Shown here: in pieces, positions 1-12,161 of the stretch | Layout: every line of letters begins with the position of its first letter | Position numbering within the stretch: the stretch's first letter is position 1 | Source: Solirubrobacteraceae bacterium | Lineage (GTDB): Bacteria; Actinomycetota; Thermoleophilia; Solirubrobacterales; Solirubrobacteraceae | Assembly (NCBI GenBank): GCA_025934395.1 | Contig: JAICYC010000003.1 | Span: 23,543-87,542, forward strand | Direction of reading: 5' to 3' | Length of the DNA: 64,000 nt | Program-made: the position numbers and the translations under genes | Notes under the pieces: model-generated | Databases searched by the model: none | The model's input: the letters and a program-made list of their open reading frames with translations, nothing else | What the model was told of the DNA's origin: nothing

Positions 1-484
1 TGCCGTTGTTGGCGATCCCTCGGGCCGTGACCGCCCCGCCTACGGGGATCGTGTCGCGGAGCGTACCGAGGACTTCGCCGGGCCCTTTGCCGGGCCTGCA
101 CGAGAAGCCGAACTGAATCGCACCGGTCGTCACCACGGGGTGGTTCGGGTCTTCCACCGTGGGCGCCTCGCTCAGGAAGTACTTCGCCGCGCCCGGCCCC
201 GCGGCACCCGCCACTCCCGGCGCACCCTGCGGGCCGATTGCACCCGCTGGGCCCGCCGGGCCCGCGGGGCCCGCCGGGCCAGTCGCCCCGCGCGGTCCGC
301 GTGGCCCGCGGTTGGAAGCTTTCTTCTTCTTCTTGTGGTGGCTCGTCGCCTTCGCGTGCCCGCTCGTCGCCTTCGTGAGCAATGCCGGCAGCAGCACGCT
401 CGCATCCGCGCCGGTCGCGCCCACGCCAAGCCCGGCACACGCCGCGAGCGCCCAGACGGCGCAACGCTTCGATCTCGATCTCAT
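1..484 (-). CDS. Secreted collagen-like protein, partial (C-terminus off the left edge)
   Basis: The frame is open from an ATG at 484 to the window edge (161 codons visible). Residues 1-29 form a signal peptide: Arg/Lys-rich start, then a hydrophobic Ala/Leu/Gly core. A His-Lys patch (about 49-55) follows, then Gly-X-Y triplets (about 60-98, mostly Gly-Pro-Ala and Gly-Pro-Arg), then a globular start containing one Cys. A GGAGAG ribosome site sits about 6 nt before the ATG. Bacterial collagen-like proteins are usually exported surface or matrix proteins; the function here is unknown. The opposite strand also reads Gly-Pro-Ala because those codons are near-palindromic, but it has no signal peptide. 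Confidence 0.8.
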   Translation of the reverse strand, partial: MRSRSKRCAVWALAACAGLGVGATGADASVLLPALLTKATSGHAKATSHHKKKKKASNRGPRGPRGATGPAGPAGPAGPAGAIGPQGAPGVAGAAGPGAAKYFLSEAPTVEDPNHPVVTTGAIQFGFSCRPGKGPGEVLGTLRDTIPVGGAVTARGIANNG

Positions 485-663
485 GGCTCTCTCCAGTGCT
501 CTCGTTGGGACGGCGCAGCGGCGCCGGCCGACGGGGGCGCCGGCGGGCGGGAGCGTAGCTGACCTCCAGAGCACGGGGGGACCGATCGACGAGGAGAGCA
601 CGTCTGTGCAAGACGCGACAGGAGCGCCCAGCCCGGCGGCGAGGAAGCCGTACAGCGGTTGAG

Positions 664-1662
664 CTACGGCGTGAGCACGACCTTGCCCACGTTGCGGCGC
701 TCGACGATCATCGTCTGCGCCTCGCCCGCCTGCTCGAACGGGAACGCGCCCGCCACGACGGGATCGATCGTGCCGTCCTGCATCATCTCCCGAAGCGGGT
801 CGATCCAGGGCGCGAGCGTGCCGCGGTCCTTCCACAGGGTGAGCATGTTCAGGCCGATCACCGCCTTGGATTCCTGCATCTGCTTGATCATGTTGAAGCG
901 CGGCATGCTGAGCACCGCTTTGAGCGCAGCGGGGATGTTTTTGCGCTCGCCCGAGACGACGGCGGAGGCGCCGAACGCGACGAGGCGCCCGCCCGGCCTC
1001 AGCAGGTTGTAGCCCGTGCGGAAGCTCTTGCCGCCGACCGCGTCGAGGATCACGTCGAACTGCCCCAGCCCGCGCTCCCAGCCGTCGTTGGTGTAGTCGA
1101 CCGCCTGGTCGACGCCGAGCTCGCGGATGCGCTCGTGCTTGGAGGGCGAGGCGGTTCCCACCACCTCCGCGCCCGAGCGCTTGGCGATCTGGGTGGCGGC
1201 GATGCCCACGCCGCCCCCCGCCGAGTGCACGAGCACGCGCTCGCCCGGCTGCAGCGCGCCGTAGCCGATCAGCCCCGCCCATGCGGTCGCGTAGTTGACG
1301 GGGATCGCCGCGCCCTGCTCGAAGCTCAGCGAGTCGGGCAGCGCGACCACGTCGGCCGCCGGCACGACCACCTGCGAGGCGTAGCCGCCGAACTGCGTGC
1401 CCGCCAGCACACGCGCGCCCGGAACGACGCCGTTCGCGCCCTCGCCGACCTCGAGCACCGTGCCCGCGACCTCGTAGCCGACCACGCACGGCGTCGGGGG
1501 CGCGTCACGGTAGAGCCCCATGCGCGCCATCACATCGGCGAAGTTGATGCCGCTCGCGGCGACGTCGATCCGAACCTCGCCCGCACCCAGCGGCGGGTCG
1601 GGGCGCTCCTGGACCTGCAGGGCGTCGGGCCCCCCGTGCTTGGTGATGACCACCGCGCGCAT
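664..1662 (-). CDS. VAT-1-like NADPH:quinone oxidoreductase (zinc-independent MDR family)
   Basis: 332 aa, full length for medium-chain dehydrogenase/reductases that lack zinc. The N-terminal GroES-like half is followed by a Rossmann half with a glycine-rich segment near residues 148-156 (HSAGGGVGIA) and the typical 'VVGTASPSKH' strand. The C-terminal part, with 'IGLNMLTLW' and a final 'NVGKVVLTP', resembles the VAT-1 subfamily more than zeta-crystallin. It probably reduces quinones or enones with NADPH in the cytoplasm; the substrate cannot be read from sequence. It lies 81 bp downstream of serA on the same strand but has its own promoter-like hexamer. Confidence 0.85.
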   Translation of the reverse strand: MRAVVITKHGGPDALQVQERPDPPLGAGEVRIDVAASGINFADVMARMGLYRDAPPTPCVVGYEVAGTVLEVGEGANGVVPGARVLAGTQFGGYASQVVVPAADVVALPDSLSFEQGAAIPVNYATAWAGLIGYGALQPGERVLVHSAGGGVGIAATQIAKRSGAEVVGTASPSKHERIRELGVDQAVDYTNDGWERGLGQFDVILDAVGGKSFRTGYNLLRPGGRLVAFGASAVVSGERKNIPAALKAVLSMPRFNMIKQMQESKAVIGLNMLTLWKDRGTLAPWIDPLREMMQDGTIDPVVAGAFPFEQAGEAQTMIVERRNVGKVVLTP

Positions 1663-1671
1663 CGCGCAGGC

Positions 1672-1677
1672 AGACTA
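1672..1677 (-). promoter_or_regulatory. -10 hexamer TAGTCT for the quinone oxidoreductase
   Basis: TAGTCT lies 9 nt before the ATG at 1662. No Shine-Dalgarno lies between them, so transcription would begin at or next to the start codon. Confidence 0.5.
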
Positions 1678-1743
1678 CTCGTCCGCCGCCTGCGAGGAGT
1701 GTGCGTTCGCGCACTCAGGCGCGCCGGGGCCTACGCGCGCCGG

Positions 1744-4740
<2,997 letters not shown>

Positions 4741-4744
<4 letters not shown>

Positions 4745-5328
4745 CCCGGGTAGAGCACCTCGCGCTGCACGGTGCGCGCCGTCCACCCGTCGGGCAGGCG
4801 CGTGCTCGCCACGCCAGCGCTCGCCTCGGCCGCCACCAGGCAGTACTCCGGCGCGGGCCCGAGCACGAGCAGCCGCCGCCACAGGCTCGCGCGGCCGGGA
4901 TCCATCCCGTCGCCGAGCAGCTCGCCCAGGCGCCGTTCGGGCGAGCCGGGGGGACGCGCGACCCATGTGGCCGGCGCCGGCGTCCCGGGCTCCCCGTCCG
5001 CGAGCGCGCGCTCGCCCTCCAGGAGCGAGTAGAGCCCGCCCGCGCCGTCGGCGATGCCGCGCGCGGCGCGGTCGTGCGGCGTGCGATGGCCGCGGCCCAC
5101 GGCGGCCTCGTTGAGCACGCCGAGCGCGGTGAAGTCCTCGACGAGGTACCAGTCCTCGTAGCCCTCGCCGTCGAGCCACGGCGCGCGGGGCACGCGGAAG
5201 GTCGCCGAGCCGAGCATCCCCACGGGCGGCGAGCGATGCAGCGAGCGGTGGAAGCCGAGCAGCGCGTCCTCGTAGGAGGCACCGTCAGCCTGCTCGCCGC
5301 GCCGGTGCCAGAAGACGTAGGCGATCAC
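4741..5328 (-). CDS. Conserved-looking hypothetical protein (195 aa) between ilvC and serC
   Basis: 195 aa, beginning MIAYVFWHRRG. It has many aromatic and Arg residues, a segment 'GYEDWYLVEDFTALGVLNE' and two Cys-poor halves. It is not recognised. The strand/helix rhythm of the start is compatible with a ferredoxin-like alpha/beta barrel of the Dabb/EthD kind, but that is a guess. It begins 9 nt after the ilvC stop and ends overlapping the 56-aa gene by ATGA, so it is co-transcribed with ilvC, serC and serA and may act in or near branched-chain/serine metabolism. Confidence 0.7.
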
Positions 5329-5337
5329 GGCCGGGCT

Positions 5338-6327
<990 letters not shown>

Positions 6328-6334
6328 GCGCGGC

Positions 6335-6340
6335 AGGCTA
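6335..6340 (-). promoter_or_regulatory. -10 hexamer TAGCCT for the ilvC operon
   Basis: TAGCCT is 7 nt before the ilvC ATG (6327), too close for a leader with a ribosome site. Confidence 0.5.
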
Positions 6341-6364
6341 TCTGTTCGCGTTCGCCGTCGGCGA

Positions 6365-7219
6365 TCAGGCCTCGGCGACCGCCACCAGCGTGCGCCCCGG
6401 CAGCTCGATCGTCCCCGCGGCGGCCGTGTGCGGGCCCAGCAGCTCGCGCAGCGTCGCGCGAACCGCCGCGATCTCGGGCTCGGTGAGCGACATCACCGCC
6501 TCGTGGAAGGCCTGTGAGACGTCGAGCTGGAACTCCCACAGCTCATCGAAGCTCTCGTGACGGCGCATCAGCGCGATGTCCTCGATGTGCGGCTCGGTGA
6601 AGCCGGCGTCCTCGATCAGCGAGCGCAGGAGCGCGCGGTCGCCCAGCGTGAACGGCCCGGGGCGGTCCCCGGAGCCGGGCCCGCCGGCGATCCCGTTCTC
6701 GCTCAGCGCGAGCGTGGGCAGCCGCGCCCACGGGTTGTGCTCGAGCGCGTCCCACACGGCGAGCGCCACGCGGCCGCTCGGTCGCAGCACGCGCCGCGTC
6801 TCCGAGAGCGCCGCGCCGGGGTCCGCCATCAGCATGTAGCCCCAGCGGCACAGCACCGCATCCACGCTCGCCAGCGGCAGGTCGATCCATTCCGCGCCGA
6901 GCACCTCGAACTCGACGTTGTCGAGCCCGAGCGCCTCGGCGCGCCGCCGCGCCCCGTCGAGCATCCCCGCGCTCTGGTCGGAGACGATCACCCTGCCCGC
7001 GGGCGCGACCAGCTCCGCGGCGAGCATCCCCGTCTCGCCGAGGCCCGCCGCGAGCTCGAGGACGGTCTGTCCGGGCTGGGGCGAGATCGCCTCCACGAGC
7101 CAGTGGGCCACCGGGGCCGCCCACGCCCCGATCCGGGCGTGATGGCGCACCCATCCCGGCGCCGCCGCCTCCCACGCGCGCGCGCTGTCGTCGCGGTAGC
7201 GCTCCGCGTCGAAGCTCAC
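6365..7219 (-). CDS. Class I SAM-dependent methyltransferase coupled to menE
   Basis: 284 aa from a GTG that overlaps the menE stop (GTGA). SAM-binding motif I is '[12 protein letters not shown]' (residues about 53-64), with the acidic motif II end in '[11 protein letters not shown]' and a post-motif '[13 protein letters not shown]'. It belongs to the broad Methyltransf_11/UbiE-like group. Since menaquinone synthesis ends with a methylation and no other MenG/UbiE gene lies in the cluster, it could methylate demethylmenaquinone. However, the diagnostic UbiE segment around 'GLRN' is absent, so another substrate is equally possible. Confidence 0.8.
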   Translation of the reverse strand: MSFDAERYRDDSARAWEAAAPGWVRHHARIGAWAAPVAHWLVEAISPQPGQTVLELAAGLGETGMLAAELVAPAGRVIVSDQSAGMLDGARRRAEALGLDNVEFEVLGAEWIDLPLASVDAVLCRWGYMLMADPGAALSETRRVLRPSGRVALAVWDALEHNPWARLPTLALSENGIAGGPGSGDRPGPFTLGDRALLRSLIEDAGFTEPHIEDIALMRRHESFDELWEFQLDVSQAFHEAVMSLTEPEIAAVRATLRELLGPHTAAAGTIELPGRTLVAVAEA

Positions 7220-8571
7220 GCGGCCAGCTCCCGCCGCAGCAGCTTGCCCGACGCGGTCCGCGGCAGCGGCTCGGTGCGCGCCAGGAAGTCCTTCGGCACC
7301 TTGTATGGCGCGAGCGCGCTGCGGCAGTGCGCGGCGAGCTGCTCGCTGTCGAGCACCGCGCCCGGGCGCGCCACCACGACGGCCGCGACCGCCTCGCCCC
7401 AGCGCTCGTCCGCGTGGGCGAGCACCGCGGCCTCGAGCACGTCCGGGTGCGCCTCGAGCACCGCCTCCACCTCGGCGGGCGCGACGTTCTCGCCGCCGCT
7501 GACGATCGTGTCGGCCTTGCGCCCGACGACCTGCAGCCAGCCGCGCGCGTCGAGCCGTCCGAGATCGCCGCTCGCCAGCCATCCGCCCTCGAGCGCTGCC
7601 GAGCGCGCAACGGTGGGCCCCGCGAGCATGATCTCGCCGTCCTCGGCGAGGCGCAGACGCGTGCAGAACAGCGGCGGCCCCGCCGCGTGCCCGGGCTCGG
7701 AGATCGCGGCGACCGGCAGCGTGGTCGCCTGCGAGCACGTCTCGGTGAGCCCGTAGGTGAGGCTCACGGGCACCCCTTCCGCCAGCGCGCGCTCGCGCAG
7801 CGCGGCCGGGACCGGGCCGCCGCCCGCCAGCGCGCAGCGCAGCGCCGCGGGGCGCGCGAGGCCGGCATCGAGCAGGCGCGCGAGCGTCGTCGCGACGACG
7901 CTCACGAGCGTGATCTGCTCGTGTTCGAGCGCGTGCAGCGCGCGCTCGGTCTCGAAGCGCTCGTGCACCACGGCGGTGGTCGCGTAGATCGCCGAGCGGA
8001 TCAGGATCGAGAGCCCGCCAACGTGCGAGAGCGGGAGCGTGCACAGCCAGCGCTCCTCGGGGTCCACGCCGAGCGCGACGCCGGATCCGAGCGCGCTCCA
8101 CAGCAGGTTTCCGTAGGTGAGCTCGACGGGGCGGGGCGCTGCGGTCGTGCCGGAGGTGTGGACGATCAGGGCGGTGCTCGCAAGGTCGTGCCGGGACGGG
8201 GCGGCGGTCGCCGCACGCGCGCCGTCGCCCGCCCGTGCCCCGGCCTCGCCCGTGGCGAGCGGCTCCAGGAGCGTGAGCGCCGCCCCCGCGCACACGCGCT
8301 CGCGCTCGGGCGCCGCGAGGCGCAGGTCGACGGGGACGGCGACGGCGCCCAGGGTCATGCAGGCATGGAGCGCGGTCGCGAAGTCGAGGCCCGCGGGAAG
8401 CGCGATCGCGACGCGATCGCCCGGGGCGACACCGCGGGCCCGCAGCGCGGCCGCCCCTGCGCGCGCCGCGACGTCCAGCTCGCGGTAGGACAGCGTGCCC
8501 GCGGGCGTCTGCAGGGCCGGCGCGCCCGGCCGCCGGGCGGCGGCGCGCGCAAGCCATCCGTCGACCACCAT
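7216..8571 (-). CDS. menE: o-Succinylbenzoate-CoA ligase
   Basis: 451 aa adenylate-forming enzyme. Activates o-succinylbenzoate with ATP and CoA for ring closure by MenB. Seen: the AMP-binding P-loop '[15 protein letters not shown]', '[11 protein letters not shown]', '[21 protein letters not shown]' and the C-terminal catalytic Lys in '[14 protein letters not shown]'. The genomic position opposite menB supports MenE over another acyl-CoA ligase. The start at ATG 8571 (MVVDGW) is fixed by the adjacent -10. Its GTGA stop overlap couples it to the methyltransferase. Confidence 0.92.
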   Translation of the reverse strand: MVVDGWLARAAARRPGAPALQTPAGTLSYRELDVAARAGAAALRARGVAPGDRVAIALPAGLDFATALHACMTLGAVAVPVDLRLAAPERERVCAGAALTLLEPLATGEAGARAGDGARAATAAPSRHDLASTALIVHTSGTTAAPRPVELTYGNLLWSALGSGVALGVDPEERWLCTLPLSHVGGLSILIRSAIYATTAVVHERFETERALHALEHEQITLVSVVATTLARLLDAGLARPAALRCALAGGGPVPAALRERALAEGVPVSLTYGLTETCSQATTLPVAAISEPGHAAGPPLFCTRLRLAEDGEIMLAGPTVARSAALEGGWLASGDLGRLDARGWLQVVGRKADTIVSGGENVAPAEVEAVLEAHPDVLEAAVLAHADERWGEAVAAVVVARPGAVLDSEQLAAHCRSALAPYKVPKDFLARTEPLPRTASGKLLRRELAA

Positions 8572-8578
8572 CGCGCAC

Positions 8579-8584
8579 AGGCTA
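8579..8584 (-). promoter_or_regulatory. -10 hexamer TAGCCT for menE
   Basis: It lies 7 nt before the menE ATG and faces the menB promoter 59 bp away in the 85-bp divergent spacer. Confidence 0.5.
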
Positions 8585-8643
8585 GTTCGACGGCGGCGCG
8601 CACGCGCACAGGCCGAAGCCGACGGGCGTGCGTCGCAGGTGGA

Positions 8644-8649
8644 TAGCCT
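8644..8649 (+). promoter_or_regulatory. -10 hexamer TAGCCT for menBAC
   Basis: TAGCCT followed by 7 nt and the GTG at 8657. It has the same hexamer and spacing as the divergent menE promoter, suggesting the two halves are driven alike. Confidence 0.5.
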
Positions 8650-8656
8650 TCGCGCC

Positions 8657-9508
8657 GTGAGCACCACCTGGACCAGCGCCGCGGACGGGTTCGAGGACAT
8701 CCGCTACGAGAAGTCGGGCGGCCCCGACGCGGGGATCGCGAAGATCACGATCGACCGTCCGGAGGTCCGCAACGCGTTCCGTCCGCGCACGGTGATCGAG
8801 ATCTCCCGTGCCCTGGAGCTCGCGCGGGAGGACCCCGAGGTGGGCGTGATCGTGCTGACCGGCGAGGGCCCCGACGCGTTCTGCTCGGGCGGTGACCAGC
8901 GCGTGCGGGGCGACACGGGCTACCTCCCCGAAGACGCCGAGGGCCGGCTGGCGGCGGTGGGCCGCTTCCACGTCACCGACCTGCACGTCCAGATGCGCCG
9001 CCTGCCCAAGCCGATCGTGGCGATGGTGGCGGGCTACGCGATCGGCGGAGGCCACGTCCTGCACGTCGTGTGCGACCTCACGATCGCCGCCGAGAACGCT
9101 CGTTTCGGCCAGGTCGGCCCGCGCGTGGGCTCGTTCGACGGCGGCTTCGGGGCGAGCGTGCTCGCGAACCTCGTCGGCCCGAAGAAGGCGAAGGAGATCT
9201 GGTTCCTGTGCCGCCAGTACGACGCGCGGGAAGCGCTCGAGATGGGGCTCGTCAACACCGTCGTCGCGCTCGAGCGCCTCGAGGAGGAGACCGTGCAGTG
9301 GTGCCGCGAGATGCTCGCCCTCTCCCCCTTCGCGCTGCGGATGCTGAAGGCGAGCTTCAACGCCACGGAGGACGGCTTCGCGGGACTGCAGCAGCTCGCA
9401 CACGACGCCAACCTGCTCTTCTACGAGAACGCCGAGGCCCAGGAGGGCCGCGACGCCTACAAGGAGAAGCGCCGGCCGGACTTCTCGCGCTTTCCCAAGC
9501 GGGCCTGA
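8657..9508 (+). CDS. menB: 1,4-Dihydroxy-2-naphthoyl-CoA synthase
   Basis: 283 aa crotonase-fold enzyme. Cyclises o-succinylbenzoyl-CoA (Dieckmann reaction) to form the naphthoate ring. Typical MenB segments are visible: '[15 protein letters not shown]', '[19 protein letters not shown]' (oxyanion hole), '[12 protein letters not shown]' with the active-site Asp, and the C-terminal '[14 protein letters not shown]'. Start GTG 8657 gives an N-terminus of family length; frames upstream are not conserved-looking. First gene of menB-menA-menC. Confidence 0.96.
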   Translation: MSTTWTSAADGFEDIRYEKSGGPDAGIAKITIDRPEVRNAFRPRTVIEISRALELAREDPEVGVIVLTGEGPDAFCSGGDQRVRGDTGYLPEDAEGRLAAVGRFHVTDLHVQMRRLPKPIVAMVAGYAIGGGHVLHVVCDLTIAAENARFGQVGPRVGSFDGGFGASVLANLVGPKKAKEIWFLCRQYDAREALEMGLVNTVVALERLEEETVQWCREMLALSPFALRMLKASFNATEDGFAGLQQLAHDANLLFYENAEAQEGRDAYKEKRRPDFSRFPKRA

Positions 9509-9519
9509 GCTTGGGCGCG

Positions 9520-10407
9520 GTGCGCATATGGGTGATGGCGGCGCGCGTTCGCACGCTGCCCGCGGCGATCGCGCCCGTGCTCGTCGGCACCTCGCTGGCG
9601 CTCGGCGCGGGCACCTTTGAAGGGTTCGCGTTCGCGGCGGCGCTGCTCGGGGCGGTGTTCATCCAGGTCGGCACCAACCTGTCGAACGACTACTCGGACG
9701 CGCGCCGCGGCGCCGACACCGAGGACCGGCTCGGCCCGGTGCGCGTGACCGCGGGAGGCCTCGTGCCCCCCGGCCAGGTGTTGCTCGCGACCTACGTCAC
9801 GTTCGGCCTGGCGGTGGGGTGCGGCGTGTACCTGATCGTCGTCGCGGGATGGGAGCTGCTCGCGGTCGGCGCCGCGTCGATCCTCGCCGGCGTGCTCTAC
9901 ACGGGGGGCCCCCGCCCGTACGGCTACGAGGGCCTCGGGGAGCTGTTCGTGTTCCTGTTCTTCGGCGTGGTCGCGGTGACGGGCTCCTACTTCGTGCAGA
10001 TCCAGCACCTGCCGTGGGAGGCGTTCGTGACCTCGGTGCCGGTGGGGCTGCTCGCGGCCGCGATCCTCGTCGTCAACAACGTGCGCGACGTGGACACCGA
10101 CGCGCGCGCGGGCAAGCGCACGCTCGCGGTTCGTCTCGGGCGCGAGCGCACCCGGGCGCTGTACGCGGCGATGCTCGCCGGCGCGTACGTGAGCGCGCCG
10201 CTGCCGTGGGTGTTCGGCTCCGAGACCGCCTGGCTGCTGCTGCCGTGGCTGACGATCCCGCTCGCGCTGCGGCTCGTGGCGCTCGTGCGCACCCACACCG
10301 ACGGGCCCACGCTCAACGGGGCGCTCGCGCGCACGGGCGCCCTGCAGCTGGTGTTCTGCCTGCTGCTCGCGGCGGGGATCCTCGCCGGCGGGGGCGTCTC
10401 GGGGTGA
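9520..10407 (+). CDS. menA: 1,4-Dihydroxy-2-naphthoate polyprenyltransferase
   Basis: 295 aa UbiA-family integral membrane enzyme that attaches the polyprenyl tail to dihydroxynaphthoate. The first Asp-rich motif is 'NLSNDYSDARRGADT' and the second is 'NNVRDVDTDARAGKRT'. About eight hydrophobic segments can be counted. I use GTG 9520 (VRIWVMAARVRTLP) because MenA proteins begin at this point; TTG 9511 is possible. It starts 11 nt after menB and its stop overlaps menC by GTGA. Confidence 0.94.
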   Translation: MRIWVMAARVRTLPAAIAPVLVGTSLALGAGTFEGFAFAAALLGAVFIQVGTNLSNDYSDARRGADTEDRLGPVRVTAGGLVPPGQVLLATYVTFGLAVGCGVYLIVVAGWELLAVGAASILAGVLYTGGPRPYGYEGLGELFVFLFFGVVAVTGSYFVQIQHLPWEAFVTSVPVGLLAAAILVVNNVRDVDTDARAGKRTLAVRLGRERTRALYAAMLAGAYVSAPLPWVFGSETAWLLLPWLTIPLALRLVALVRTHTDGPTLNGALARTGALQLVFCLLLAAGILAGGGVSG

Positions 10408-11441
10408 AGCTCGAGTGCGAGCGCACCGAGCTCGCGCTGGTGAGCCCGATGAGCGCTGCGCACGGCGAGGTCGACCGCCGCGTGCTGCTGCAGGTCCAGC
10501 TCACCGGCGAGGACGGCGCGGTGGGCTACGGGGAGGCGGCGCCGCTTCCCGGCTACGACGGCTCGGACACGGGCGCGGTGGAAGCGGCGCTCCGCGGTTA
10601 CGAGCCGGTGCTCGCCGCCGCCGAGCGCGAGGGCATGAACGGCCCCGCGGTCATCGAAGCCTGCCGCGCGGTGGCAGACATCCCGCAGGCGCTCGCCGCG
10701 ATCGACCTCGCGCTGTGGGACCGGGCGGGCCGGCGCGAGGGGCGGCCGCTCGCGGCGATGCTCACCGACGTGCCCGCCGCGACCGTGCCCGTCAACGCGA
10801 CGCTCACCGCGCTCGACCGCGCGGGCGTCGCCGCGCAGGCGCACGACGCCTGCGCCGCGGGATTTCGCTGCGTGAAGGTGAAGGTGGGCATCGGCGACGA
10901 CGCGGGCCGCGTGGCAGCCGCCCGTGCGGGCGCCGGCCCGGCGCTCGACCTGCGGCTCGACGCCAACGGCGCGTGGGGGGTCGAGGAGGCGGTGCGCGCG
11001 ATCGACGCGCTCGCGCCCGCGGGGCTGGAGCTGGTCGAGGAGCCCACGCGCGGCCTGCGGGCGGTGCGCGAGGTGCGCGAACGCGTGCCCGTGCGGGTCT
11101 CGATCGACGAGACCGCCGGTGAGCCGGGGGCGCTCGGCGCGGGGGTCGCCGACGCCGTCTGCCTGAAGGTGTCGCGCTGCGGCGGGGTCGCGGCGCTGCT
11201 GGCCGCCGCGACGCTCGTGCGCGCGGCGGGCGCGGAGGTGTACCTCGCATCGACGCTCGACGGGCCGCTCGGGATCGCCGCGGCGCTGCACGCCGCCGCG
11301 GCGCTCGCCTCGCGGGGGCCCCTGCCGTGCTGCGGCCTCGCCACGCTCGCGCTGTTCGACGGGGTCGCCGATCCGCTCCCCGCACGCGACGGGGAGATCG
11401 CGCTGCCGCCCGGGCCGGGGCTAGGGGTGGAGCCGCTCTAG
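10404..11441 (+). CDS. menC: o-Succinylbenzoate synthase
   Basis: 345 aa, enolase superfamily. Dehydrates SHCHC to o-succinylbenzoate. The catalytic set is in place: KxK in 'CVKVKVGIGDD', metal ligands in 'LRLDANGAW', 'ELVEEP' and 'VSIDET', and the second catalytic Lys in 'VCLKVSRCGGV'. The GTG start at 10404 overlaps the menA stop. The 3' end overlaps the convergent menH gene by 21 bp, so the two mRNAs would be complementary there. Confidence 0.94.
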   Translation: MKLECERTELALVSPMSAAHGEVDRRVLLQVQLTGEDGAVGYGEAAPLPGYDGSDTGAVEAALRGYEPVLAAAEREGMNGPAVIEACRAVADIPQALAAIDLALWDRAGRREGRPLAAMLTDVPAATVPVNATLTALDRAGVAAQAHDACAAGFRCVKVKVGIGDDAGRVAAARAGAGPALDLRLDANGAWGVEEAVRAIDALAPAGLELVEEPTRGLRAVREVRERVPVRVSIDETAGEPGALGAGVADAVCLKVSRCGGVAALLAAATLVRAAGAEVYLASTLDGPLGIAAALHAAAALASRGPLPCCGLATLALFDGVADPLPARDGEIALPPGPGLGVEPL

Positions 11442-12149
11442 CGCCCTCGCCAGCTCGGCGGGGCTCTCCAGCGGCAGGCCGTGACCGCCGGAGATCACGA
11501 CGTACGCGGACCCGGGCACCTCGCGCGCCGTTCGCTCGCCGAGCGCGCGGAACTTCGCGTCGCGCTCGCCCACGATCACGGAGGTGGGCATCGACAGCTC
11601 CGGGAGCCTGCCCCACAGCGGCGCCATCGCGCCCACGCTCAACCCTCGCAGCGCGGCGGCGAGCGCGAGCGGGTCGTTGCGGCGCTGATCCTCGCCCGCG
11701 CGCCGCCGCACGGGCTCGGGCTCGCCTGCGAACACGGGCTGGCTGCGCCAGCGCTCGATCCACGCCTCGAACGAGGCCGACTCGAGCTCGTCGGCGAGCG
11801 CATCGTCGCGAGCCAGGCGCGCGGCGCGCTCGCCGGGGTCCTCGATCCCGGGGCTGCACGAGACGAGCGCCAGCGCCAGCACGCGCTCGGGCGCCGCGAG
11901 CGCGACGTGCAGCGCCACGCGGCCGCCGAGGGAGTACCCGCACAGCACGAAGCGCTCGGGCGCGGCCGCGAGCACGTGCTGCACGCACGCGTCGAAGGTG
12001 ATCGGGCGCCCGCACCCGGCCATCCGGCCGTGCCCGGGCAGGTCCAGCGCGAGCGGGCGGTAGCGTTCACGCTCGATCTGATCGCAGACGCCATCCCAGG
12101 CGCGCCTCGTGCCGCCGAACCCGTGGAGCAGGACGAGCGTCTCGGGCAC
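11421..12149 (-). CDS. menH: SHCHC synthase (alpha/beta hydrolase MenH)
   Basis: 242 aa alpha/beta hydrolase. In menaquinone synthesis MenH removes pyruvate from SEPHCHC. Seen: oxyanion-hole 'LLHGFGGTRRAWD', nucleophile elbow 'CGYSLGGRVALH', an acid in 'IVGERDAKFR', and the His in 'ISGGHGLPLE'. The assignment rests on the location between menC and menD; similar hydrolases elsewhere have other substrates. It starts from GTG 12149, with only 11 bp separating it from the divergent menD ATG. Confidence 0.87.
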   Translation of the reverse strand: MPETLVLLHGFGGTRRAWDGVCDQIERERYRPLALDLPGHGRMAGCGRPITFDACVQHVLAAAPERFVLCGYSLGGRVALHVALAAPERVLALALVSCSPGIEDPGERAARLARDDALADELESASFEAWIERWRSQPVFAGEPEPVRRRAGEDQRRNDPLALAAALRGLSVGAMAPLWGRLPELSMPTSVIVGERDAKFRALGERTAREVPGSAYVVISGGHGLPLESPAELARALERLHP

Positions 12150-12155
12150 GACCGC

Positions 12156-12161
12156 ATCCTA
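12156..12161 (-). promoter_or_regulatory. -10 hexamer TAGGAT for menH, overlapping the menD start codon
   Basis: TAGGAT is 6 nt before the menH GTG. Its first base pairs with the A of the menD ATG at 12161, so RNA polymerase at menH would cover the menD start. Confidence 0.45.

Noticed and set aside
159..662. Plus-strand frame with collagen-like Gly-Pro-Ala repeats
   Set aside because: It is the mirror of the minus-strand collagen-like gene: the repeat codons read Gly/Pro/Ala on both strands. Only the minus frame has a signal peptide and ribosome site.
8572..8656. Riboswitch between menE and menB
   Set aside because: The 85-bp spacer is filled by two divergent -10 regions with no room for a leader.
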